From Lewinellaceae bacterium (GTDB taxonomy: Bacteria; Bacteroidota; Bacteroidia; Chitinophagales; Saprospiraceae): a stretch of DNA of 64,000 nucleotides. The stretch's first letter is position 1. Each line of letters begins with the position of its first letter. Of this stretch, positions 42,356-50,160 are shown piece after piece. The stretch spans positions 930,001-994,000 of the forward strand of contig JACJYL010000002.1 of assembly GCA_020636105.1 (NCBI GenBank). The letters run 5' to 3'. The notes under the pieces were generated by a model. It saw nothing but the letters and a program-made list of their open reading frames with translations. It ran no database searches and had not been told where the DNA came from. The translations under genes and the position numbers were made by a program.

Positions 42356-43261
42356 ATGCAAAAAAATGTACTGATCGCCGGGGGAAGCGGCCTGGTGGGA
42401 AAAAGACTGAGTGAACTATTGAGCCAAAAAGGTTACTCGGTCAACTGGCTCAGCAGAACCAAAAACAGCGCAGCAAAATATCCGGCCTACGAATGGGATC
42501 TGGAAAAAGGTTTCATAGAGGACGAAGCTATCCAAAAGGCCGATTATGTGATCAACCTTTCGGGAGCGTCCATTGCCGACAAACCCTGGACCGCAAAAAG
42601 AAAACAGGAAATCATTGCCAGCCGTACCGAAAGCATACGCCTTTTAAACCGTTATTTTAAAAAAATAAAATTCCCTGAAGTTTACTGTTCGGCTACGGCA
42701 GTAGGTTATTACGGGAATGCCGGCAACCAGCTGGTCGATGAAACCACTCCCCCTGGTCAAGAAGGTTTTCTCCCGGAAAGCTGTATCCTTTGGGAAGAAG
42801 CTTTTCACGAGGTGAAAGAACCCGGGTTACGTACCGTTGCTCTCAGGTTAGGAATAGTGCTCTCGGACAAAGGCGGGGCATTGGAAAAACTGGCCATGCC
42901 GTTTAAATTTTTCATGGGCAACTGGCTCGGCAGCGGCGACCAGTGGTATTCCTGGATCCATATCGACGACCTCTGCCGAATGTTCATCCATGCCCTCGAA
43001 AATGACAACATTCAGGGTATTTATAATGCGGTAGCCCCAAATCCGGTAACCAACAAAGCCCTGACCTACACCTTGAAAAAAGTGATCGGCAAGCCGGCCA
43101 TAATGATGCCCGTTCCGGAATTTGCCCTGCGTATCGGCATGGGCGAAATGGCCGACATGGTACTTGATAGCGCCAAAATTTCTTCCAAAAAGATAGAAAA
43201 AACAGGTTTTGATTTTTTGTACCCCGATTTGGAGCAGGCCCTGCAAGATTTGATCACCTGA
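42356..43261 (+). CDS. TIGR01777 family SDR epimerase
   Basis: 301 residues of the TIGR01777/YfcH-type extended SDR family. The NAD(P)-binding loop GGSGLVGKRLSELL is at residues 9-22; VINLSGASIADKPWTAKRKQ near 62-82 is the family-defining segment, with the YYG in SATAVGYYGNAGN and the typical WEEAFHEVKEPGLRTVALRL GIVLSDKGGALEK. C-terminal domain with PVPEFALRIGMGEMADMVLD. The reaction is unknown for most of this family; it is probably a reductase/epimerase for a nucleotide-sugar or related metabolite. Followed 77 bases later by recR. Confidence 0.92.
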   Translation: MQKNVLIAGGSGLVGKRLSELLSQKGYSVNWLSRTKNSAAKYPAYEWDLEKGFIEDEAIQKADYVINLSGASIADKPWTAKRKQEIIASRTESIRLLNRYFKKIKFPEVYCSATAVGYYGNAGNQLVDETTPPGQEGFLPESCILWEEAFHEVKEPGLRTVALRLGIVLSDKGGALEKLAMPFKFFMGNWLGSGDQWYSWIHIDDLCRMFIHALENDNIQGIYNAVAPNPVTNKALTYTLKKVIGKPAIMMPVPEFALRIGMGEMADMVLDSAKISSKKIEKTGFDFLYPDLEQALQDLIT

Positions 43262-43338
43262 TTATTTGAGCATGAAATCATCAAAAATAATCGGATAAAT
43301 CCTGTAAATGCTAAAATCCTGATCCTTATATTTACCGC

Positions 43339-43947
43339 ATGAATTTTTCGTCAAAATTAATAGAGGAGGCGGTAGAAGCTTTTGCCAGCCTTCCCGGAAT
43401 AGGAAAAAAAACAGCATTGCGCCTGGTGCTCCATCTCATCAAACAGGATGCAGAGAAAAGTGAGGAATTTGCCAACGCCATTGTCAATATGCGCAAGCAT
43501 ATCAAAACCTGCCAGCAGTGCCATAATATTTCCGATGATGACATTTGTAGTATTTGCAGCAATTCACGCCGCGACCGATCCGTCATTTGTGTGGTGGAAA
43601 ATATTCGCGACCTGATGGCGATAGAAGATACCGGACAATTTCGCGGATTGTATCACGTACTTGGCGGCATCATCTCCCCCATTGAAGGCGTAAGCCCTTC
43701 CGACCTGACGATTGATGGCCTTTTATCGAGGGTGGACAAAGGCGAAGTCAAAGAGATCATCATGGCCATCAGTCCTACCATTGAAGGAGATACCACCATT
43801 TTTTACATCACCAAACAACTGAAAAACAAAGGGGTAAAAGTCAGCACCATCGCCCGGGGTGTTTCCTTTGGCGGAGAACTGGAATATGCCGATGAGCTCA
43901 CCCTGGGGCGCTCCATTTTGACCCGGACGCCTTATCAGACAGACTAG
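43339..43947 (+). CDS. recR: Recombination mediator protein RecR
   Basis: 202 residues, standard RecR length. The N-terminal helix-hairpin-helix region (SLPGIGKKTALRLVLHLIKQ), the C4 zinc finger CQQCHNISDDDICSICS (near 55-71), the Toprim domain (VICVVENIRDLMAIEDTGQF, YHVLGGIISPIEGVSPSDL) and the C-terminal Walker-B-like ADELTLGRSILTRTPYQ are all present. RecR works with RecO and RecF in loading RecA during single-strand gap repair. Cytosolic. No upstream -7 box seen; the preceding gap contains a member of the atcctgatcc repeat family. Confidence 0.97.
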   Translation: MNFSSKLIEEAVEAFASLPGIGKKTALRLVLHLIKQDAEKSEEFANAIVNMRKHIKTCQQCHNISDDDICSICSNSRRDRSVICVVENIRDLMAIEDTGQFRGLYHVLGGIISPIEGVSPSDLTIDGLLSRVDKGEVKEIIMAISPTIEGDTTIFYITKQLKNKGVKVSTIARGVSFGGELEYADELTLGRSILTRTPYQTD

Positions 43948-43992
43948 TTGCTGGTTGCTGGTTCGTTTGACTTAATTTTAAAAATGTGATCT

Positions 43993-44451
43993 ATGCAAAG
44001 CTATTTTGACAATTTTGAAGGGTTGAACAGCTATATTCAAAATAATGTCAAAGGCAGCATCCTGGTTTCTTATCGTAATTGTGCAGATTACGAAGGAATG
44101 GTTTTGGGCATCATGATCGTTTTTGATGGCAGAGAACCCAAATACGAACTGGATTTGCAATGGATGTCGATGGGCCTTGATCTTTATGGGGATACTTTAC
44201 AGGAAAGTTATGTGTACCAATTCGTCAGTCTCGAAGCATTACTGGAGTATCTCTTGTTAAAATACCATATCAACATCAGTGATATTCCCTTGAAATATCA
44301 ATTTGACCTCAGTCAATTTCCCAACCCAATTAAAGATGAAGCCAAAAAACCGCTTTTTGAAGCTGCCTGGCAAAAGTTTCAGGTTGATTTTGAAAACGGG
44401 GCATTCCTGGACCCTTCCCTGAAACTGGTATACGATTCTCTTGACCGCTAA
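43993..44451 (+). CDS. Uncharacterised 152-residue protein
   Basis: A soluble-looking acidic protein with no signal or membrane segment (MQSYFDNFEGLNSYIQNNVK at the start, a core of KYELDLQWMSMGLDLYGDTL and VSLEALLEYLLLKYHINISD). I do not recognise the family. The coding character is good: neutral codon use like its neighbours and no overlap with another frame. It follows recR at a 45-base gap that begins with a gttgctggttgctgg repeat unit, so it is probably a separate transcript or loosely coupled. Confidence 0.65.
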   Translation: MQSYFDNFEGLNSYIQNNVKGSILVSYRNCADYEGMVLGIMIVFDGREPKYELDLQWMSMGLDLYGDTLQESYVYQFVSLEALLEYLLLKYHINISDIPLKYQFDLSQFPNPIKDEAKKPLFEAAWQKFQVDFENGAFLDPSLKLVYDSLDR

Positions 44452-44704
44452 TAAATATCAAGGATCAGGATTCTCAGGATTATTGGATTTTCAGGATTGT
44501 TTATTCCCTGGTAATCATAAACCTTTTAACTATTGGAATAACCAGAAACGAGTAACGAGTAAGAAGCATTTTTGTCAGGATCAGGATTCTCAGGATTATT
44601 GGATTTTCAGGATTGTTTATCCCCTGGTAATCATAAACCTTTTAACTATTGGAATAACCAGAAACGAGTAACTAGCAACGAGTAACCAGTAACAAGCATC
44701 CCCC
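44452..44704. repeat. Direct repeat of about 100 bp in the gap before the MFS gene
   Basis: Unit 1 44461-44560 and unit 2 44577-44676 are almost identical (offset 116 bases): aggatcaggattctcaggat, tattggattttcaggattgt, ccctggtaatcataaacctt. The phrase ggatcaggattctcaggatt is the reverse complement of the family B phrase at 30986-31013 and 37974-38010. Both units are followed by aacgagtaacgag-type family A units. Confidence 0.75.
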
Positions 44705-46030
44705 CTACACTTCCACCTCTTCCACAAGGCCTGTAGCATGCTCAATTTTAACATACCTGAGAATGACCAGTCCCAACAAAAAATACACTCCCAACACCAA
44801 TACACTCATCCGCATATTGCCGGTTATATTGGTGATCAAACCGAAACTAAAGGTGCCTAAAATGATGGAAATTTTATCCACCACCTCATAGAAGCTGAAA
44901 AAGGAAGCCGTATCTTTCAAATCTTCGGGAAGTAATTTTGCATAGGTAGATCTCGAAAGCGACTGAATCCCTCCCATCACAATGCCCACCCCGGCGGCCA
45001 GGGCATAAAAATCGAGTTTTCCTGAAACGATATAAGCCAGGAAACAAATGACGATCCAGATGACAAGCATCACCATAATGGAAAACTTGTTGCCTTTGGC
45101 ATCCGACAACTTTGCAAAAATATAGGCCCCGCCAATAGCCACGATCTGTAATATCAACACCACAATGATCAATTCACTGGTTTCAAAATGTAATTCCTGC
45201 TTGGCAAAAAGGGATGCCAGGTAAAGCACCGTCTGCACTCCTGCATTGTAACAGAAAAAAGCCGCCAGGAAAATCTTGATCTGCCGCTGTTGCTGGATAA
45301 ATTTCCACACTTTTACCAACTCTCGAAATCCACGGGTGATGAGGCCTTTATTCTTATTTTTTTTATCCCTGGGCAATCGGCTGAAAGGGATGATTGCAAA
45401 ACCTATCCACCACAACCCTACCATAATAAAAGATATTCGAACCGCGGTGGTGCCGGTATTGTGTATGCCGAACCATTCCGGTTTTTGAATCATGAGCAAA
45501 TTCACAATCAACAAGATAACACTTCCAACATAACCGAAAGTAAACCCTCTTGCACTCACCCTGTCGTACTGGTCTTCCGAGGCGATCTGCGGCAGATAGG
45601 AATTGTAAAAAACCTGTCCCCCGGCAAAACCGACCATCCCTAATACAAAACCCAACACCCCGATATACACTTGTGAAGTATCCCGGAACCAAAACAGGGA
45701 AATGCAGGCCAAAGAACCAATAATGGTAAAAAATCGCATGAATACCATCTTCTTGCCTCCATAATCGGCAATGCCGGACAAAATCGGGGACAAAATGGCA
45801 ATCAGGATATAAGCCGCAGAAATGGAATAAGCATAAAGGGCATTATTGGACATTTCAAATCCTAAAAACTTGACCTCCGCGGCCGTCACTTCCGTGAAAT
45901 AAGTGGGAAAAATAGCTACTGTGATGACAAGTGCAAAAGCAGAATTCGCCCAGTCGAAAAAAGCCCATCCGTTGATAGTACGACGGTTATTGAGTTCTAT
46001 CGCGGGAAGTTTTGTTACGTTGGTGTTCAT
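44705..46030 (-). CDS. UMF1/Atg22-like MFS transporter
   Basis: 441 residues from the second ATG (MNTNVTKLPAIELNNRRTIN), with 12 predicted membrane helices. The N-terminal NGWAFFDWANSAFALVITVA is the hallmark of the UMF1/Atg22-like MFS family, followed by AYILIAILSPILSGIADYGG and a cytosolic loop, and later GGIQSLSRSTYAKLLPEDLK, FFSFYEVVDKISIILGTFSF. The substrate is unknown; the eukaryotic members export amino acids from the vacuole. Single gene; a start at 46054 is possible but adds eight residues of no use. Its end is flanked by the 100-bp direct repeat. Confidence 0.85.
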   Translation of the reverse strand: MNTNVTKLPAIELNNRRTINGWAFFDWANSAFALVITVAIFPTYFTEVTAAEVKFLGFEMSNNALYAYSISAAYILIAILSPILSGIADYGGKKMVFMRFFTIIGSLACISLFWFRDTSQVYIGVLGFVLGMVGFAGGQVFYNSYLPQIASEDQYDRVSARGFTFGYVGSVILLIVNLLMIQKPEWFGIHNTGTTAVRISFIMVGLWWIGFAIIPFSRLPRDKKNKNKGLITRGFRELVKVWKFIQQQRQIKIFLAAFFCYNAGVQTVLYLASLFAKQELHFETSELIIVVLILQIVAIGGAYIFAKLSDAKGNKFSIMVMLVIWIVICFLAYIVSGKLDFYALAAGVGIVMGGIQSLSRSTYAKLLPEDLKDTASFFSFYEVVDKISIILGTFSFGLITNITGNMRMSVLVLGVYFLLGLVILRYVKIEHATGLVEEVEV

Positions 46031-46072
46031 TGAAGCGGGTTTTATTCCATGCAAGATAGGAAAAAATTTAAC

Positions 46073-46348
46073 TTACTTGCAATTACACTTCTCCTGGCAC
46101 TCCTCCAGCGTTTTAAAAGGCACCACCCCATTGCAACCTCCCCAAATAAAGGATTTGCAGGTTTTTTCTTCCTGGTCGAAATAGTACATTTTGAAGGCTG
46201 CCTTGCATGGACCCGGCTCTGGCTTTAGCAGGCAATTGGCATCGAGCTCCACTTCGTTGTTTTGTGCATTTTTGCGGTTGCAATTTTCCATAGTCAGGAG
46301 GACCGTGGCTAAAAATAAAACAGGTAAAATATTTTTTAATAATTTCAT
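46073..46348 (-). CDS. Kunitz/BPTI-type protease-inhibitor lipoprotein
   Basis: 91 residues: a hydrophobic lipoprotein-like signal (MKLLKNILPVLFLATVLLTM with Cys 23 as lipid-attachment candidate), a short Asn/Glu linker, then a Kunitz domain in residues 38-88. Six cysteines at 39, 48, 64, 72, 84 and 88 match BPTI spacing (9-16-8-12-4; BPTI 9-16-8-13-4), predicting disulfides 39-88, 48-72 and 64-84. The reactive loop PGPCKAAF places Lys 49 at P1, as in BPTI PCKAR, pointing to trypsin-like protease inhibition, and the YYF, F-x-W-GGC and FKTLEEC signatures fit. Kunitz domains are rare in bacteria. It sits alone between the MFS and T9SS cargo genes. Whether it is folded and active is not shown. 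Confidence 0.85.
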   Translation of the reverse strand: MKLLKNILPVLFLATVLLTMENCNRKNAQNNEVELDANCLLKPEPGPCKAAFKMYYFDQEEKTCKSFIWGGCNGVVPFKTLEECQEKCNCK

Positions 46349-46373
46349 TATTGATTGGTTTTAAAACAATGAT

Positions 46374-49300
46374 TTATTTCTTCACCACTTTTATTATTTT
46401 ATGGATCTGAGGATCATTAAATACTAGGAAGTATATTCCTGAAGGTTGTGATAAAATCGAAAATTCTCCAGTCATGGTTTCGTTGTATCGAACGAGGTAA
46501 TTGTGCTGAATGATCCGTCCTAAGGCATCTCTTACAGTAAAATCAAGCCGGTCCATTCCGTTTAAACCGTCTATGTTCATTTTGAACACCCCATTTGTCG
46601 GATTCGGGAACAATTCTATTTTATGTCCGTCTGCCAGCCAATCCGTCGCTACCATAATATCAATCACCACATTTTCAAGGGCCACCTGGCAATCATCTGC
46701 ATCCTGAACCATCACCTGGTAAATTCCGGGCAGCAAATTTGCAAACAAAGGATTGTTTTGGAAAGTACTGCCTCCGTCGATGCTGTATTCGAGATCGTCT
46801 CCACCATTTGTCGCATTGACGATTATCGTACCGTCGGTATGGGTTTCTCCTGTAGCGGGTGTCAGGCTGACGGTTGCCTCAAGGGTACATTCAAAAGTGG
46901 CACAAAATTCATGCATTTCCTGGAATCCGAAATTGGTATTCATCAGGGAAGCCAACTCGTGTCCTTCGGCATCTTCAATGACAAAATTTCCGTACGGCAC
47001 GTTCACCCCATCTCCATAACTATCATAAATGGTAAAGATATAACAGGCATCCGGATCGAGGCACCATTCCTCTTTATACAGGAAAAGACCATTGGTATAA
47101 TCTCCTCCTTCGTAAACGATATTGCCGTCAAGGTCCGTCAATTTCCAGCTGACCTCTTCGGGATGGTTGTCCGGCCTGATTTTAAAATAAAGGGTCACTC
47201 CATCAGCAATAGCCAAAAAAGTTCTTGAAAACAAATCGTTTTCCAGGGTCTGATCAGTTTCACCATTAGGGCTTTGGGTATAAGCACTTACCAAATTGGA
47301 GCCATTAACCAACGGGCCAAAAACGACGGGCACATTAGCCCATTCACCCGATTCGAGGCTACCCGCCCAGTGGATCGTATCCACAACGGTTCCATTAAGG
47401 TCTATAAAAATGATTACATTAGTCATCGTATCCACTCCATAATTATAGAGTTTCAGGATCACCTCAGCAGTCTCGGAACAAATGGCCTCTTCCAAACCGG
47501 TAATGTTGCCAATTCCCGCATCAAAACGGGGCAGCTTGGCAACGCTCATCCTCAACGTATCATTATAAAGCGCCTGGTCATCGTCTAAATCGGTAAAAAG
47601 CCTCAATTGATACGGGCGGATTTCATTCATATCCACAGTTTGGGTAAAGGTATGAACATAAGTACTGTCAGGGGCGAGGAGAAAATTCACGGTATCCACC
47701 ACAGCAGGTTCATCATCGATGATGTACCCCACATGGAAAACACTTTGGGTGTCCAGGCCATAATTTTTCACTTCAATTTCCACCACTTCCGTGGCGGTCA
47801 GGTTCTCTGACGACTGAGGTGTATTCAACGCCACCACCCCAATATCGATGCTATCCCGCTGAAGTTCGAAACCTACGATCTTGGTTCCCCAATTACTGCC
47901 GTTTCTCATGTATTCTCCTGTGTACCAAAAGGTTCTTTCATTGACAGGGTCCACCGACATGGAGGCGTAATCTCCAAAACGATCCGTTTGAGAATGGCTG
48001 AGGCCGTGGGCAAATTCGAATTCTTCTACGGTCATTTCTCCAAGAGGATCCACCACCCTGCGCCCGGTAAACCTGAGGGAAGGATAAGTGTCCTCCCCGG
48101 AAACCGAAAAAGCCAGTCCTATATTTCCCAGGGCATCCATGGCGATGCCTCCTAAAAACCGATGGTCGCCGTCATTCGGGGCGTAAGTACCCTCCTGGTA
48201 AACCGACCAGTTTTCTCCCGGCATCTTTCTCAATTCTATCCAGCGTATCCCGGCAATGTTGCTGCCCGGGGCGGCGTCCACCAGGAAATTCAAAACGATG
48301 GATTCATGTGTACCGAAATTGCGGTAAGGCATTCTATGCATCAATACCTGCGGAATGGCATCGATGCCCCCGCCTGCAGGTTGGGGCACGCAGGCAAAAC
48401 CTCCTGTTTCCATGGAGCAGGGGTAACTGTCGAAAGCAGCGGTAGGAATGTTAAAAGGTCCGTTGGCCCCGGAATTATTGGGCACTTCCCAGTCGATGTC
48501 AAAGGTCCACATTTGGATGGCATCCTGGTTGACTCCATTCCAGGAATCATCCAATATGCGCAATACCATCGGCGGGCTGTCGGCGTTTGGCGGTGTTTGT
48601 CCGTCCCAATCAACGGGAGTCGGGACATAAAAGCCCGGGCCGCTGCCATTGGGTATGGTAATGCGCTGCATATCCACGTTCTCGTCTCCGTTGATCATGG
48701 CTTCCCTGTTGAAAAAATAGATGGGCGTCTGATTTTCGTTTGTGGTCAGGTAATAACAATTGTTCCAGATGCCATATTTGGGGTAGTCCGGAAAACTTGG
48801 CGTGGTAAATTCATAGGCCATCCAGCTTCCCAGAGGGTCTCCGGTCTCAGAAACCGCGATCAGCAGTTTATTTTGTCCGAAAGGAGGCGCAAACTCCGTC
48901 AGCAACCAACGATCAGCCGCCTGGTCGTACAAAATGATGGGGTCGCCGCCCGATGAAGCGCCGAATTGCTGCCAAAGGCTATTGACCGAGGTGGGCCCTC
49001 CAACGGCATTTCCCTCCTTATCAAAAACCCTGAATAAAGTAGCATTGACCATCTGAACGTAATAATTGGCTCCGATATCCCCACAAGGATCAGGGGGCGT
49101 CGCACCGCTATTGGACTGATTCATTCCTTCAATGATCACCTTAGGTTCCACGGGTACACCTTCCACATTTCTGGCTGCCTCGAATTGACGTACAGGATCC
49201 TCTCCAATGGGCAAGGCATTGTGATTGGGTTCATATTCCCCGGTCCTGCCGATAAAATTAGGAACGACATGAGGATTGTTCTGTTTTGATTGTTTTAATT

Positions 49301-49475
49301 TTTCCAGGGAAGTTCCGGGGGCGCTCATCAGGTCCCGCAAAGGAGTGGATTTACCAAGAAAACGGGCTTTGGTAACCTGTACCTCTGATTTGGCAACTGG
49401 GTTTTGCGCACTCAATCCATGGCTCAATGCAAAGGCCAGGAAAAATGCCCAAAAGGTGTTGATAACATTTTTCAT
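46374..49475 (-). CDS. Large T9SS-secreted protein
   Basis: 1033 residues from the ATG that gives a signal peptide (MKNVINTFWAFFLAFALSHG, cleavage after LSAQ). A frame extending to 49739 is upstream non-coding. The N-terminal 100 residues are a charged linker; then a large beta-propeller-like region (from about 105, SGATPPDPCGDIGANYYVQM, DPIILYDQAADRWLLTEFAP, NYRNFGTHESIVLNFLVDAA-type segments, GDYASMSVDPVNERTFWYTG) is followed by CARDB-like repeats (IDIGVVALNTPQSSENLTAT, AGIGNITGLEEAICSETAEV), a further domain (WKLTDLDGNIVYEGGDYTNG) and a C-terminal type A sorting domain (IELFPNPTNGVFKMNIDGLN, ending KIIKVVKK). Surface-attached; the propeller suggests binding or protein scaffolding, and no catalytic residues are recognised. 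Confidence 0.88.
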   Translation of the reverse strand: MKNVINTFWAFFLAFALSHGLSAQNPVAKSEVQVTKARFLGKSTPLRDLMSAPGTSLEKLKQSKQNNPHVVPNFIGRTGEYEPNHNALPIGEDPVRQFEAARNVEGVPVEPKVIIEGMNQSNSGATPPDPCGDIGANYYVQMVNATLFRVFDKEGNAVGGPTSVNSLWQQFGASSGGDPIILYDQAADRWLLTEFAPPFGQNKLLIAVSETGDPLGSWMAYEFTTPSFPDYPKYGIWNNCYYLTTNENQTPIYFFNREAMINGDENVDMQRITIPNGSGPGFYVPTPVDWDGQTPPNADSPPMVLRILDDSWNGVNQDAIQMWTFDIDWEVPNNSGANGPFNIPTAAFDSYPCSMETGGFACVPQPAGGGIDAIPQVLMHRMPYRNFGTHESIVLNFLVDAAPGSNIAGIRWIELRKMPGENWSVYQEGTYAPNDGDHRFLGGIAMDALGNIGLAFSVSGEDTYPSLRFTGRRVVDPLGEMTVEEFEFAHGLSHSQTDRFGDYASMSVDPVNERTFWYTGEYMRNGSNWGTKIVGFELQRDSIDIGVVALNTPQSSENLTATEVVEIEVKNYGLDTQSVFHVGYIIDDEPAVVDTVNFLLAPDSTYVHTFTQTVDMNEIRPYQLRLFTDLDDDQALYNDTLRMSVAKLPRFDAGIGNITGLEEAICSETAEVILKLYNYGVDTMTNVIIFIDLNGTVVDTIHWAGSLESGEWANVPVVFGPLVNGSNLVSAYTQSPNGETDQTLENDLFSRTFLAIADGVTLYFKIRPDNHPEEVSWKLTDLDGNIVYEGGDYTNGLFLYKEEWCLDPDACYIFTIYDSYGDGVNVPYGNFVIEDAEGHELASLMNTNFGFQEMHEFCATFECTLEATVSLTPATGETHTDGTIIVNATNGGDDLEYSIDGGSTFQNNPLFANLLPGIYQVMVQDADDCQVALENVVIDIMVATDWLADGHKIELFPNPTNGVFKMNIDGLNGMDRLDFTVRDALGRIIQHNYLVRYNETMTGEFSILSQPSGIYFLVFNDPQIHKIIKVVKK

Positions 49476-49628
49476 ACTATTGGTTTTGTCTGTTAAGATC
49501 GTCCTTAAAGAATATTTACCTTCTAAAAGGCACAATAATACAATATTAACCCAATTGCCTAAACCAATACTCTTCCAATTTGTCAGGTAGACTTCAAAGA
49601 GTTCCCGATAATACGCTTTAAAATAAGT
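49476..49628. other. Upstream region of the T9SS gene
   Basis: AT-rich; no TAnnTTTG box on the minus strand found. No gene. Confidence 0.35.
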
Positions 49629-49660
49629 AAAGCCGATAACGAGATTATCGTTATCGGCTT
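49629..49660. terminator. Perfect 14-bp hairpin in the divergent gap
   Basis: aaagccgataacga (49629-49642) pairs perfectly with tcgttatcggcttt (49648-49661) around loop gatta. The outer AT pairs give it a terminator look, but no gene reads into it on either strand. It may be a regulatory or small-RNA structure. Confidence 0.5.
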
Positions 49661-50160
49661 TCTTTAAATCCCCTTTCAATATTTTAAAAAACCGCCGGCG
49701 TACTAAAAAATCGAATGTCAGTGTCCGGCGGTCATGCATTTCTATTCCTGATCAAAAAGTCATTGTATTTGCATTGAACCATTTCAACAATTTTTCAAAA
49801 CCAAATTTAGAGACCTTTGAGTACATGGGCGTACCAACTTAGGGACACGAACGTACCAAATCCGGAAAAATACAACACTTGCCGGCATTCTTGCGACATT
49901 TTAGCCTACAGCATTTTTTTACTTCAACACAAAGATCATGGAATTAATTTTTTCAAAAAAGCGTAGAAATACCTGTTTTAGGGTCAAAGTTTTTACTCGT
50001 AGAGTAGCTTATCGATGGGATCAGGTTTTGCTGAATCCTAAAATTATCCTCCTCATCGGGTAACATTCCAATGCGGCTTTTGATATCAAACTGTTCGTAC
50101 AAAATGAAGGCATATTTTCCATCAGACCTTCCATACTTTAATTAGAAAACTTAATTGATT
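49661..50160. other. Remainder of the divergent gap
   Basis: Contains a second hairpin ccgccgg/ccggcgg (49692-49698 with 49725-49731) and a frame of 41 codons at 49938-50063 (MELIFSKKRRNTCFRVKVFT then RRVAYRWDQVLL...) without coding support. Otherwise nothing recognised. Confidence 0.35.

Noticed and set aside
48162..48956. 264-codon plus-strand frame opposite the T9SS cargo gene
   Set aside because: Antisense to a protein with clear signal peptide and sorting domain; no independent coding evidence.
46374..49739. Longer start for the T9SS cargo gene at 49739
   Set aside because: The extra 88 residues lack a signal peptide and contain the 14-bp hairpin and GC-rich hairpin region; the ATG at 49475 gives a clear signal peptide.
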